From Syncephalis plumigaleata (taxonomy: Eukaryota > Zoopagomycota > Zoopagomycetes > Zoopagales > Piptocephalidaceae): DNA of 64,000 bases. The position numbers were made by a program, and so were the translations under genes. Shown in pieces: positions 25,345 through 36,438 of the stretch. The notes beneath the pieces are model-generated. The model had not been told where the DNA came from and searched no databases. It saw only the letters and a program-made list of their open reading frames with translations. Numbering within the stretch: position 1 is the stretch's first letter; each line of letters opens with the position of its first letter. The stretch is taken from NCBI GenBank assembly GCA_025201365.1, contig JAIXMF010000010.1, positions 496,001 to 560,000 of the forward strand. The letters are read 5' to 3'.

Positions 25345-28300
25345 ATGGAGTATGTTGCCAAGATGATGCAAGTGGTTGCACGTGCCCGAGCCAACACTTG
25401 TCATTTGAGGACTGGACGGAATCACTGGGATTGGACGGAATGCGAGGATCGATCAGCCAAGGGACTACAACGCTTATTGCGACAACGTATACGTGAACTA
25501 CGGGCAACTCGAAAACAATTAGCAGAGGTATATCAGTCGACACAACAACAGCTACAGCTACAGCAACAATATACGACCAAGACACACGATACTTCCTATC
25601 ATCCCATTCATTTGAGTGGCAATGATGGTGTCAACTCTACTATCGAGTCAACAGATGTATCTAATCAGGATACAGTAGGATATCATGGCGTGAAAACGAA
25701 CAAGACTAGAGTATTCGAGCTAGATGTATATTGTCGTGACAATCAGGCCTTACTTGAACACTGGACTATTGAGTATACATCAAGGTAAGTTGTGTTGTAC
25801 TCTATTATTGCGTGTGAATAGGAGGATACTATAAAAATAGCTTGACTATAATTTGTATAACATTAGCTAATTATTGATATATTCATTGATGTCATCTTTA
25901 TATCTAATAGTACAACAGCAATAAAATACAGATCGTCAATCATCAAATACGCAAACTGCATCGTCATTCAATGAAGAAGATGAAACGGATTTTATCCTTC
26001 TTACTCAATCACTATTTTCGCAAATACGATTGTTACCAGTACAGACAGCATTACAGGATGCAGTATTAGCTAAAGATGATTTGGGTTGCGCTATTAAAGT
26101 AGTAGACGAATTGGAATGTCAACCCTCGATACTAGAACATCCACTCATCGTGTACATGATGATGATGATGATCATGATGGCAATCGTCTACCATGTCCAC
26201 AATGGATAGTATCCAGTTCTGATTTGAAGATTCACACTTTCCGTCCAGCTACAGCATCACGGGGTGTTCTCAAGCTTTCACTTACCTATGATCCAACAGT
26301 AGGTGGGCTACGCGATATAAGTCGTGATAAAACACTACCAAAGGGTGTTCTTCGTCAAGTGCAATCGGAACATACGTCAGAATCATCACAAGGAACGATT
26401 ACATCAAATGATGAAGTATCATCATCACAATCAAGCTGGACATCTAAAGAGCAAGCTAGTGAATCTACATCGAATGCTACTATTACGACTACTACCACGA
26501 CTACTACTAGTGATGGTAATAAGGAGTCATCAACAACGCATGCACAGTTACCACTACGACCAAGTACACCTACACCAAGTGCTGAACTTGCTGTACAATT
26601 GGAGAGATTGGCACGATTAAAATTGATTTGTATGCAACGACCTCAACTGACACGATCTCGATTATCATTTACACATTCTGCTGGAGATGATGAACCATCG
26701 ACTACTACTACTACTACTAGTAATACTAGTAATACTAATGAGGAGAAATTATCAACAGATACTAAATCAGTTCCAGATAATGCAGACAATACAAATGATA
26801 ATGCATCAACTGCCAACAGTAGTACACCATCTAATCCGGGACAATTAGCAAGATCACTTTCCGGATTAACACGTATGTTACGTGGACAGGATGGTAATAA
26901 CCATTTGACTGCATCTGCATCTGCAGCATCTTCCTCCTCCTTACCTATTCAGTTACCATCACTACCGAATAGCAGTAGCCATATGAATGTTGTCGATCAG
27001 CAGCACCAACGAGGGGCTAATCTCAATAGTAAGGATGACAGCAATGATGCCTATAATAAGGATGCATTACGAATTCCAGGGGATGATGAATCTGTAATGG
27101 CGACAACGTATACTATTCCTGAACACACGTCATCGGCATTACCGCCCTCCTCGTCTTCGTCTTCGTCCTCTTATATGCCAGTACCAATTCGTTCCAGAAT
27201 CAATGATCAGCATCGACAACAACATCATCATCATCAACATCATCATTTATATCAGCACCAACACGAATCTAGTCTAGGTAAATTGATATCGCAGCCATTC
27301 CGTCCAGCTACATCAATGAGACCACCCGCTGTTACACCTACATCGCCTACTTTGCCATCACCATTACGTAATTCATTTGATGCATTGGGAAATAGTGGAT
27401 TGTCATTGCCTCATATGCTTCGTTCACATCATTCAGCACGATCTATAAATCGACGTGCTAGTATTACAGGTGAACTATTTGGATCATTTATTGGTAGTTA
27501 TGAGGTAAGTAATTCATTATTAATGTATATACATATATACACTTGTATATTAATGTATTATATTAGGAATCTATTCTTAGTGGTCGTATGTCAACACTCC
27601 CCTCACGACCGATAGAGTTTATCGCGCAGATCGGTGTACTCGGTCGTGGTAATTGTCGATCCTCCTTGAAATGTCCACCGCACATCAACTTGCCCTTCCC
27701 TGCCACATTCTACAATATGCAAGACGATGATGCTCCTACACCGTATGTTGGCAATATCGATTTGGAACATGCACCAGCTGATGCGTTAAAGCAAAAGAAA
27801 TCAACGGCTACTCGACATGGTGTGACGGGTTATCGTATTCCAGCCATGGGTCAATTACAGATTGTCATTAAGAATCCAAACAAGACGGCCATCAAGCTAT
27901 TCCTAGTACCGTATGATTTCTCAGATATGCCAGTTGGTACAAAGACATTTATACGACAGAAATCCTATGCGAAACCAACATCACCGGATACGGAGACTAC
28001 CATTAGTAGTTCTAGCTCTAATACAAATCATTCTACACAGAATCAACATCGATCTGTATTACGCTATGCCATTCAATTGCAGGTATGCTCACCTAGTCGT
28101 GGTCGTATTTATCTATACAAACATATACGTGTGGTATTCTCACATCGTGTACCCGATGGTAGTGAGAAACTACACGTTGTCTGTGATGGACCAGGTGAAC
28201 CACGCTACTCACCATTAACAGCTACTTGTCTAGCTATAGCACTAGTAATATTACTAGTAAAACTACAGATAAATATCGATCATCACTATTAATGCCACCA

Positions 28301-28573
28301 CCACCACCACCACCACTACCAGCATCATCATCATCATCATCGACACTCAAGCATATGCATTATCGTGCTAGGGCCATTTCTGATGTAGCTCATACAGTTG
28401 TAGTAAATCGTAATGATTTCATATCATCACTAGGAGATCATCCTATTGAGACAGCAACAACTACACCAGTAAATGAACCTATACCACCATCAATGGCTAC
28501 TTCAATATTTAAAACAACTGCTATCAATACAAATAATCAGCATTATAATACAAATCAACCTACTACTACTGTA

Positions 28574-28608
<35 letters not shown>

Positions 28609-28699
28609 ATCACCCTCACAAAATATGATAGCAATCCCGCCACTTCTTTGTTTTCCTGCAGCGACAAGCACACCTGAAAAGCCTTTACTGCCACCGTAA
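25345..28699 (+). CDS. Atos/FAM214-family protein (DUF4210 + chromosome-segregation domain), HORMA-like N-terminus
   Basis: The N-terminal part has an amphipathic start (MEYVAKMMQVVARARANTC), then VFELDVYCRDNQ and LLEHWTIEY, then FILLTQSLFSQIRLLPVQ. This order ('ViEv-LD ... LLErWtIeY ... RSLys-iRLLP') resembles the Atg13/HORMA-like start. The middle has TFRPATASRGVLKLSLTYDP and a Ser/Thr/Asn/His-rich disordered stretch. After an intron near 27500 comes the conserved Atos core: GSYE|ESILSGRMSTLPS, IEFIAQIGVLGRG and PPHINLPFPATFYN. Then come GQLQIVIKNPNKTAIKLFLV, MPVGTKTFIRQKSY and RIYLYKHIRVVFSHRVPDGS. The C-terminus is Thr/Ser/Pro-rich. Atos proteins act as nuclear regulators in animals; the fungal role is unclear. 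Single-base deficits occur near 26115 and 28214. Because of the first, and of an ambiguous splice near 25790, the N-terminal half is provisional and could be a separate gene. Confidence 0.7.
28577..28613 (+). repeat. (ACT)n trinucleotide run encoding poly-Thr
   Basis: A run of about twelve ACT/ACA triplets lies in the C-terminal low-complexity tail of the Atos-like gene. Similar ACT and GAT runs occur at 26480-26515 and 26695-26720. It is a coding microsatellite and could vary in length between strains. Confidence 0.8.
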
Positions 28700-29236
28700 T
28701 CATCCTATGTAATTGCGTTTGTTTGTTTTCCTATTTCATTTCGTTTCTTTATCTAAATACTCGTCGCTTAGTTCGGTTTGTTTTGTATTTCTTGCTCGCT
28801 TTACTATTTTGACATACTCTAATCCTGACTCTATTCATTCTCTCCCTTGCATTCGTAGTTACACTTTTCTATTGTGTCATTTCTACTACTACTACTATTA
28901 CTATTACTAATAGTATCATCACTTGTTATACTACTTGTCATTTCGTAATAATAAATAATATATATACATTATTATCATGTGATATACTAGAATGGTACCT
29001 GTCCATTTCTTATCACATGCCACGTGTTGATGCAGCAGAAAAAAATACGTATAACATTTGCCTTATCATTTGCCTATTATTAGACACACACACAAATATA
29101 TGGGGACGAACGAGAAAAGCATGTCTTGTCTCTTTCTCTTTCTCTTTTCTTGTTCGTTCCTCTTGGTATACAACTACTACAACTATTACACTCTAAAATA
29201 CACTTAATATATAATCGTACACGTCGATAATACAAT
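28700..29236. other. Intergenic region before the expansin-like gene
   Basis: Pyrimidine-rich DNA (many TTTC, CTAC and CTTG runs) with no supported coding frame. The last 250 bases should be the expansin promoter. The AT-rich stretch near 28950-28975 contains TATATATA, but its distance from the ATG makes a core-promoter role uncertain. Confidence 0.4.
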
Positions 29237-30231
29237 ATGAAGTCGTTTTATCATACACCATTGACGTCTATTTCTATGCTAGTAGCATTGGCTGTGCCAT
29301 TACTTACTATTACTACTACTACTACTACTACTACTAGTGCTATCTCACTTTCTTTACCTGATTTCGTAGCTAATGGTGTTCACAAAGGTGAAGCCACATT
29401 TTACGACTCGGACGGTCGTGGTCACTGCTCATTAGACTCGAGTAGTGACGGTGTATTCGGAGCGATGGCCTCCGCTTTTTGGTCTACCGCTGCAGTTTGC
29501 GGGGTATGCGCGGAGATCTCACATAAAGATAAAACGGTTACGGTGCCCATTGTCGACGAGTGTCCCTCCTGTTCCGCCGGTAGTATCGATTTATCGCGTG
29601 GTGCATTCCGAGCATTGGCATCAGAGAGTGCCGGTCGTATTGACATTAGTTGGAAGGTTGTACCTTGCCCGGTGCAGGGTAACCTACGCTATCGCTATAA
29701 GCCCGATGCAAATGCTCAGTATTTAGCGGTGCAACTATTGAATTATGCCATTCCGATTCGTTCACTCGAGTGTCGCGCGGCCAATGGTGGTGACAGTTGG
29801 CAAAGTCTTAAACGTCCGTTGATAATTATTTCATTGGTACTACACCGGGTAACGCGGGTAGTGCCGGATTAGATTTCCGTATTACACCGTATGGCGGTGC
29901 ACCCATAGAAGACAAGGGTATTGCGTTCAATCCAGGTCAGACCATTACGGGCAAACAAAGCGTGGGCAGTATAAGTGTTACCACGGGTAATGATGGGCAA
30001 ACACGTATCTCATTTAATACGACAGGCGGTAATGGTGTGTCAGCTACTATTGGATCTAATGGCGGTATTAATATCGATCTAAATGGTATTAAACTGCCAT
30101 CACACTCCGGTGGTAATGAAGAGAGTGCCATTGCCACTAACGAGAAAAGTGCTGCCTATCAATTAACAACTAGCATGCCCGGTTGGTTATCCTGTATGAT
30201 AGTGGCTGCCTATTTAATATGGATTGAATGA
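29237..30231 (+). CDS. Expansin-like (barwin/DPBB) secreted protein, probable GPI anchor
   Basis: The gene has no visible intron. The N-terminus is a signal peptide (hydrophobic MLVALAVPLLTI followed by a Thr run). The six-stranded double-psi beta-barrel domain follows at about residues 55-150: HKGEATFYDSDGRGHCSL, VCGVCAEI, TVPIVDECPSCSAGSIDLS and FRALA, with paired cysteines and the conserved Asp of VDECPSC. A second, beta-rich CBM63-like domain follows (YRYKPDANAQYLAVQLLN, AANGGDSWQSLKR, VDNYFIGTTPG, GLDFRITPYGG). The tail ends with a 20-residue hydrophobic segment (SCMIVAAYLIWIE), as in GPI-anchored proteins. Expansin-like proteins loosen cellulose or chitin networks without hydrolysis. 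Here it probably acts on the fungus's own wall or that of a host or prey. One base is missing near 29816, between the two halves of the second domain. Confidence 0.8.
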
Positions 30232-30870
30232 TACAATATATATCCCTTGAATTTGATTAATTTATAATTGCCTAGTATTACATTGTCATCGTTATTCTAA
30301 TTGGTTATAGTGTTCGTATAACATATCTCAAATAAATAAATACGTGAAGTACCTTTATCTAATCTTTTTTAATTTGTATTTGTATTTGCATTGTTCGATG
30401 ACGTATTGTAATCAATATCAATCATATCAATTGACAAGTTCAACGTTGTCTGACACTCACCGATAGCAATGGCATTGGTATGTAAACTAAACGGTCATTT
30501 GCTGTACGTCCGTAGGGTAAGAAGAATGCCACATGGATGTTGTTACTTGGTTCACAACAAGAATATGATATCATCATGCAGAACAGACATGACGGATCAA
30601 CTTGATATATTTAACTTTGAGCATTCGAACTACATTGCCAATCAACAAATACAAGTTAGTGCTTGTATTCTTGGTGTACTACCTACAAGCAATGGATTGA
30701 CCATTCAGCTATACCAATATCCGCCCATCATCATCTCGGCTATAAGTCAAGCACTTTTTTACACACTCGACTTGCCATCTTCATACCCCCTTCTACTCTG
30801 CTCTGCTCTCACTGCTTTCTACTCTCGTTCTAGTCAACTTAGCTATCCATTCCACTAGGCCAACAGCAAC
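30232..30870. other. Intergenic region upstream of a small secreted-protein gene
   Basis: AATAAATAAATA (about 30330-30345) could serve as a poly(A) signal for the expansin-like gene. The 130 bases before 30871 are strongly pyrimidine-rich (CTTCTACTCTGCTCTGCTCT), typical of promoters and leaders of highly expressed fungal genes. An open frame at 30469-30858 has no recognisable features and was not called. Confidence 0.45.
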
Positions 30871-31281
30871 ATGAAGTTCTCTGCCGTTATCGCTATTGCC
30901 GTCGCCGTTGTCGCTGTCGCCGGTCTGGTCGACGTTGAAGCCAAGCCTCGCCAGGGGAGGCCAAATCTTAAGCAAGCAAGACGAGGACATCATCAAGTAG
31001 ATATTATAGGTAATCAAGTCAAGAATGTATTGATGCAAGATCCTCATTTAGTGTCCATGCCATTCAAGTCATTATTCCTTGGTACAACAACTACAAGTAT
31101 ATCTACAAGATCATCATTCAACCATTCATTTATTGAATATGTCGTATTAATCATTGAAATAGAATGTCAATCATCAGTTGGTACTCAACGAGATTGTCGA
31201 ATCAATTTATTAGAGTATACTTGGTTATGCATCGAAACAAGCCTCGAATTGTGCTTGACTACCGCCCATTACACCGTATAG
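30871..31281 (+). CDS. Small secreted protein, 5' part; possibly broken downstream
   Basis: The ATG at 30871 follows AACAGCAAC and starts a clear signal peptide (MKFSAVIAIAVAVVAVAG) ending in a plausible cleavage site before VEAKP. The first 28 codons use C-ending codons almost exclusively (GCC, GTC, ATC, CTG, AAG), unlike the rest of the window, which suggests a very highly expressed gene. After KPRQ the composition switches abruptly to AT-rich sequence with no codon bias, and the frame runs on to 31281, overlapping the antisense 3' end of the ArAE gene at 31225. I do not recognise a family. Either the true gene continues through an undetected intron, or the 5' end of an abundant secreted-protein gene has been cut and joined to unrelated DNA. 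Only the signal-peptide part is trusted. Confidence 0.45.
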   Translation: MKFSAVIAIAVAVVAVAGLVDVEAKPRQGRPNLKQARRGHHQVDIIGNQVKNVLMQDPHLVSMPFKSLFLGTTTTSISTRSSFNHSFIEYVVLIIEIECQSSVGTQRDCRINLLEYTWLCIETSLELCLTTAHYTV

Positions 31282-34200
31282 TTCACGTAGACAAGCACCC
31301 ACGCCTTCTAGCTCGTGTACGACATCTCCGGTTACTAGTACATAGGCAAAGTACAGGATAAATCGCTCGTCCTCCATATGCCATTGCTCCATGTCTTCCT
31401 GTAGACTATGACTCGCGCCCGTTTGCTCTTTATCCAGCTGACCGTGATACCTGGACGACAAAGTAATGGCGGTGTGCATTTCGGGCAATTGACGTACACG
31501 AGCGATTAAATTATGCCACGTCTCGGTAATTGGCGGTAAATAGGCGGGTACGGGCATTTTAAGTAAGAGTGCCGCGGCTACCGAGTACATGTACAATTCC
31601 ATGGCACCGATCATTTGTCGTCGTTCTTTTTGTACCGGCTGAATGAAATTCCTTCGAACTTGCTGCACCCAATTAACGTCCGTGATCGTCATACGTAAGG
31701 TTAGCATATGATCGATTAACGCTTGGCAATGACCCAGTAATCGACCATAGGCACCCACGGGGAACGGGCCCTTAAGACGAGGTTCATTGCGAGTTAGCGC
31801 GAGCAAGTCTTGCAGCTGTAGTAGTTTCAATTGTAGTAAAAGCTCCAAGGCCAGGAATTGCTTATAGCTTCGTGCCATTCTATCCGTTTCATTTAGTCTT
31901 ATGGTTGTTCGTAGCGGTGTGGATTCATCATAAGGTGATCCTTCATCCACACTGATATCCTCCTCTAGCCATGATTTACTGTAGAGTGATACCATTTTAT
32001 GGTATAATAAATTAAGATTGATGAAAAAGTCGCATAGACCTCGACGCAATTCGACGCGTGCCTCATACGGCCATACGTAGCTAACCAATACGATGAGTGT
32101 AAATCATTGTGTTAAACATAGTCGTCATCATCAGCAATCACTTACGTTGTAGCGAATAAACCTATAATTGCACCCAATGTAACGGTAATAGCTCGTGTCA
32201 ATGCCACATCTCTAATCTCTAGCTCGTCATCCTCGTACACTGCGTATCGACTCATAAGCACCGTGGTAAACGTCATACACGAGACTTGACCCACACGTGG
32301 ATAGCCGCTATACATTATTAAATGGAAACACGGCAGTGAGAATAGAAACGCCACACATGGTAAGATGGTACGTGAACCGGGAAATAGCGTATAGGCTAGA
32401 TAGGCCACGAGGGAACCGCACACCGTGCCAATAATACGATAGATACCAACTATATTGGATCCACCCACAGTGGGTGTCATTACCACGGCCATCTAGCATG
32501 AACAAGTAGGAGTAAGTATCTATCTATCATTGATGATGATGATGACACACATACCGAAATAACCGACCATTCTCCTCGGTAGTTTTGATAAGTTTCACGC
32601 CAGTCATCCATGAAAGCCGGTGCAATTAGAAGCATGGCAAAGATGGCACTTTTAATGGCATAACGCATTTTGAACTGCTTCAACATGTCGCCAAACTTCA
32701 CCAATGCAAATGAGAATCGTTGTAGTGCCGTCTTTGGACGCGGTGAGTGTAGCGTGTCTTGCATGCTTTTAGGATCGAATTTCTGCCAAACAATCTCGAC
32801 TCGTGCATCATCACCGACATCAAATAGTAATTCACTGTATCGTTATTAGCATCTATCTAGTATGAGTATCGTGTCCACTTACTGGGCCAGTTATTCTTGA
32901 TACGCTCTTTAAGTGCTGTCCACCAACTGCGATTGCGATCCATTTGTAGTTGATTGAACTGCTCGATCACCTTTTCCAATTGATGTGCAAAATCTGTAAA
33001 GAGAACAGAAAGAAGTAGACGGGGAATACACTCTCGCTCACTGCAGTGTCTTTTGTATATTATCGAAATGATCGACATTGCCGGGATTACTCGCTTGATC
33101 GATGACACTCGCTTTGATTTTGGCCCAGGCTCGTTTCCTACCAAATAATATAAAGCTTACGTAGAGCAATGGATTTCTCTCTGTTGAAATGCACCAATGC
33201 AAGGGCGAGATTACTTTGTAGTCGATTGGCATCCACCAGTGCACCCGTTGTAATCGAACGATGCATCTGTGTCATTGTACGTTTGCACGTGTAGCTTAAC
33301 GCCCTCATGACCGGACCTATGCCTTCTAGGAAGATACGTAGCTCCTCTTCACCTTGCGTATCCAAGTGTGCCTTTGCACTATTATAGCTAGTTGTATTAC
33401 TAGGTTGATCACCGGTATCAATCGGTTGTTTGCCTTTATCCGTAGGATGATTACTAGCTTCACCATTATCGTCATTATTCCGCGTGGAAGTGGTCGGTTT
33501 ATTCTTGCGTATCAATGTTGCGACCACTTTGTTCAGACGCTGTTGCGTAAGCACTTCCCGCTGCAATCCAACACAACTACTTAGACTACTGATATGCTGG
33601 GTAAGTATATTAAGGGAATCGATCAAGTTGGCGTAGGCCGGTAGTTGTGGCCATATAGGATCGGCCGGTTCTAGTTGTGCCTCGTGTAGCGATTTCTTCA
33701 ATGAACTAAACGACTGTCGATGAGCAGCCAATGCGGTGGGCAATGCATCCACGGGAGCATTATCATCCAACAAGAATGTCTTTACCAGTATTCGTAGCAA
33801 TCCATTGAATGATTGTAGTGTGGAGGCAACATCATTTCTATAGTTGAACAATCAATAGGTTAGATTAGATTAGATTAGACTAACTATTACTCGTTGTAAT
33901 GTAGATATTTGTGTATTACCGTAGATCATTACTGGCCTTCTGCGTCCATATCGTGTAATTGACCACTAGACTGATGAGATACCCGTGAAGAATGCCTGTT
34001 GCGGTCCAATCAGTGCATCCCAGTCTATTTGCTTGACGTGCGGCTCATCCGCAATGATACGGGCCAAACCCACATACATAGTGAGACTGGCCACCGAGCC
34101 TGCCGTATAAACGGAGGGTCGTTTAAGCCAGGCTTTCGCGGCAGCCACACCAAATGTACCAATACCGCCCACACCGATTACACCGACCCATTTCGATAGT

Positions 34201-35723
34201 GTCGTATAACCATGTATATTCAGGTTAACCACAGATAATGCCACGATAGATGTAATGAGACAGCCGTACACCATGCCTATGAGACCGAATAGCACGGATT
34301 CAAGTAGGGCACCTCGAGTACGTGCCGGATTAAAGAAGAATATGGAAAGTGCGGCTAAATGAGTGGATTGACCACCGATCCATTCAAATGGTACCTCCCA
34401 AAATGTGGCGAGTGATCCGATAAAGTAAGCGAATGATGCTTTCAAGGTACGTCGATATTTCAAAGGGATACTATTTGGAGTAAATTGAGTTATGCCGAGA
34501 TTGACCAGTCATACCATTTACGTATAGTACTTGTATATGTTGTATATCGTGGTTGATTACTACTATTGTTGCTGACACTGCTATTAGAATTAATCATGGA
34601 TCGATATTGATGTTTTCCCGTTGATTTCGAAGATGATTGCTGTTCAGTTGCTGATTCAGAACTAGAAGTTGAAGATGAAGATGAAGATGACGACAAGGAG
34701 GGTCTAGTCATAGTTGCACTTATTTCCTGTTGCAATGAGAATGGTGTATTCTTCTCCATAACATCCCTATATACATATATATACATATATATATTAATCA
34801 GCTATCTTGTATTATTACTATTACAATTAAGCTATCACTTACTCAGATTCAGAGAATGATCGACTAGTCATACGACGTTTTCGAATGGTGCCATCATCTA
34901 ATACAACATGAACTACTGGTTCCAAGCTATCCTGCCAATCGATTAATCCTAATCCAAATGGATTGGTACTATTTCGATTATTGTTATTGCTATTATTGTT
35001 ATTGCTAGGTGATGGCGAACTAGCCGAGAAACGTCCAGGTGTCATAGGCAATGGTAATGGTGGCAAATCATTGCCTGGACTTGTATGAGCCCAATTAGGC
35101 TGATGATGCATGATGTAGCGTCGTAGTCTACGCCATCCAGCCGATCCTAACGAATCCCTTTGCAATAGTCGCGGTGAATTCGACGAGTTGATATTGTTGT
35201 TCGATGACATGTTAGTGAAATAAGATGACGCGTGACCAAGGGTGTGCCTATTCGATGTAGCATGTGATGTGGACGGTCTAAGGAATCCATTCAATGATGG
35301 TAATGCAGCAGTAATAGCAGTAGTAGGAGTTGTAGTAGCAGTTATCGTCTTATCGCCTATATCATCACTGTCACTATGATGCGTTTGATCAATCAGATGA
35401 GTTGGCACTTGTATTGATGATGATGAATTATGCGTGCCATTATTAGCACGATCAAATGGTAGAAATGGTCGAGTAGGTAAAGATGCAGATAAAACTTGTC
35501 GTCTACCACCATTACTGCTGTTGTTGTTGTTGTTGTTGTTAGTATTATAAATGGTGAGTGGTAGTGTTTGTGGTGAATCACTCGTTTCTAAAGGGTCATG
35601 ACCAGTGTCGGGTGAGACAGTGTCAGTGTCATTGGTATGAGAAATGGAAGATTCCGTAGTATTAGCTATCGCTGAGGTTGGTAAAGCTGTTTGTGCGGTA
35701 CCATAGCCATTATTTGACGACAT
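31225..35723 (-). CDS. BRE4/aromatic-acid-exporter (ArAE/FUSC-like) multi-pass membrane protein
   Basis: The ATG at 35723 starts a long Ser/Thr/Asn-rich cytoplasmic N-terminus (MSSNNGYGTAQ ... RSFSESE) over two exons. A first hydrophobic block follows (ASFAYFIGSLATF, LAALSIFFFNPART, LFGLIGMVYGCLITS, VGVIGVGGIGTFG). A soluble helical central part follows (33851-32860, with HFNREKSIAL and WWTALKERIKNNW). The second hydrophobic block starts KMRYAIKSAIFAMLLIAPAF and continues with GIYRIIGTVCGSLVAYLAY and SMTFTTVLMSRY-like segments. A helical C-terminal domain runs from YVWPYEARVELRRGL to the stop at 31225-31227. This two-block plan matches the fungal BRE4/DUF2421-DUF2422 members of the ArAE superfamily, presumed membrane transporters. 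Transport substrates are unknown. Near 34505 a GG run is one base short of the continuous frame. Another break near 33150 (a 23-base interval or an indel) is unresolved. Confidence 0.75.
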
Positions 35724-36438
35724 GATATGTACATGCTATACAGATAGTAGTATTTATAAACGAGTATACTACAACGAATACACTGGTAGAGTGAATAATT
35801 GAGACAATGAGTTAGTATAGATATTTAGCTAGACAATAAACAAAGTTGAAAGAGAAAATCACCGAAAAGAGTAGTAAACAAGTCGACACTGGACCAAATC
35901 TCCTACTTGAAATGTTTGTCATCGCTGTTACACACATTTGTATGTATGTGTTTGCACCACCTGATAAGATAAGAAATGCAAATTGGTCATCATTGTCATT
36001 GCCATTTGATGTAGTAGATGCAGCAGCTAGAATGCGTATTATTCCTATGTATTAGCACTGTAGTTCCTAATGGACACATGATATAATAGCAAAAAAAGCA
36101 AGCAATGATACACGGACTTGTTTATATGGCTAATTCACGGATAGAATGGACGTGCACATTTACATAAAGGTATACAATATCGGCACTAGCCAAGCCATAT
36201 ACGTGTCTCTTACTTGACTGTTACTTGTATCCTATGCAATGATCATTCAATAAAATATAGCTCGTTTAAGCTTTATGACTCGATCTTCCTCTTCCTCTTC
36301 CTCCTCTTCCTCTTCTTTCCTTTTCTTCTTCTTCTCTTCTGTCTAATGCGACTTCCTCTTACTATCATTATTATTATTGTCATTATTATATTATCAAGTT
36401 AGAATTGTTACGCTTTTTATTTATTTATTTATCACATC
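35724..36438. other. Divergent intergenic region
   Basis: This lies between the ArAE-type gene (minus) and the orphan membrane-protein gene (plus). It contains strong CT-rich tracts (CTTCCTCTTCCTCTTCC, about 36285-36345) and a TTATTTATTTATTTATC run just before the ATG at 36439. These could be promoter elements. No coding frame was supported. Confidence 0.45.

Noticed and set aside
30469-30858. 129-codon frame upstream of the small secreted-protein gene
   Set aside because: The sequence has no domain, an ordinary composition for non-coding DNA, and ends inside the pyrimidine-rich promoter of the next gene.
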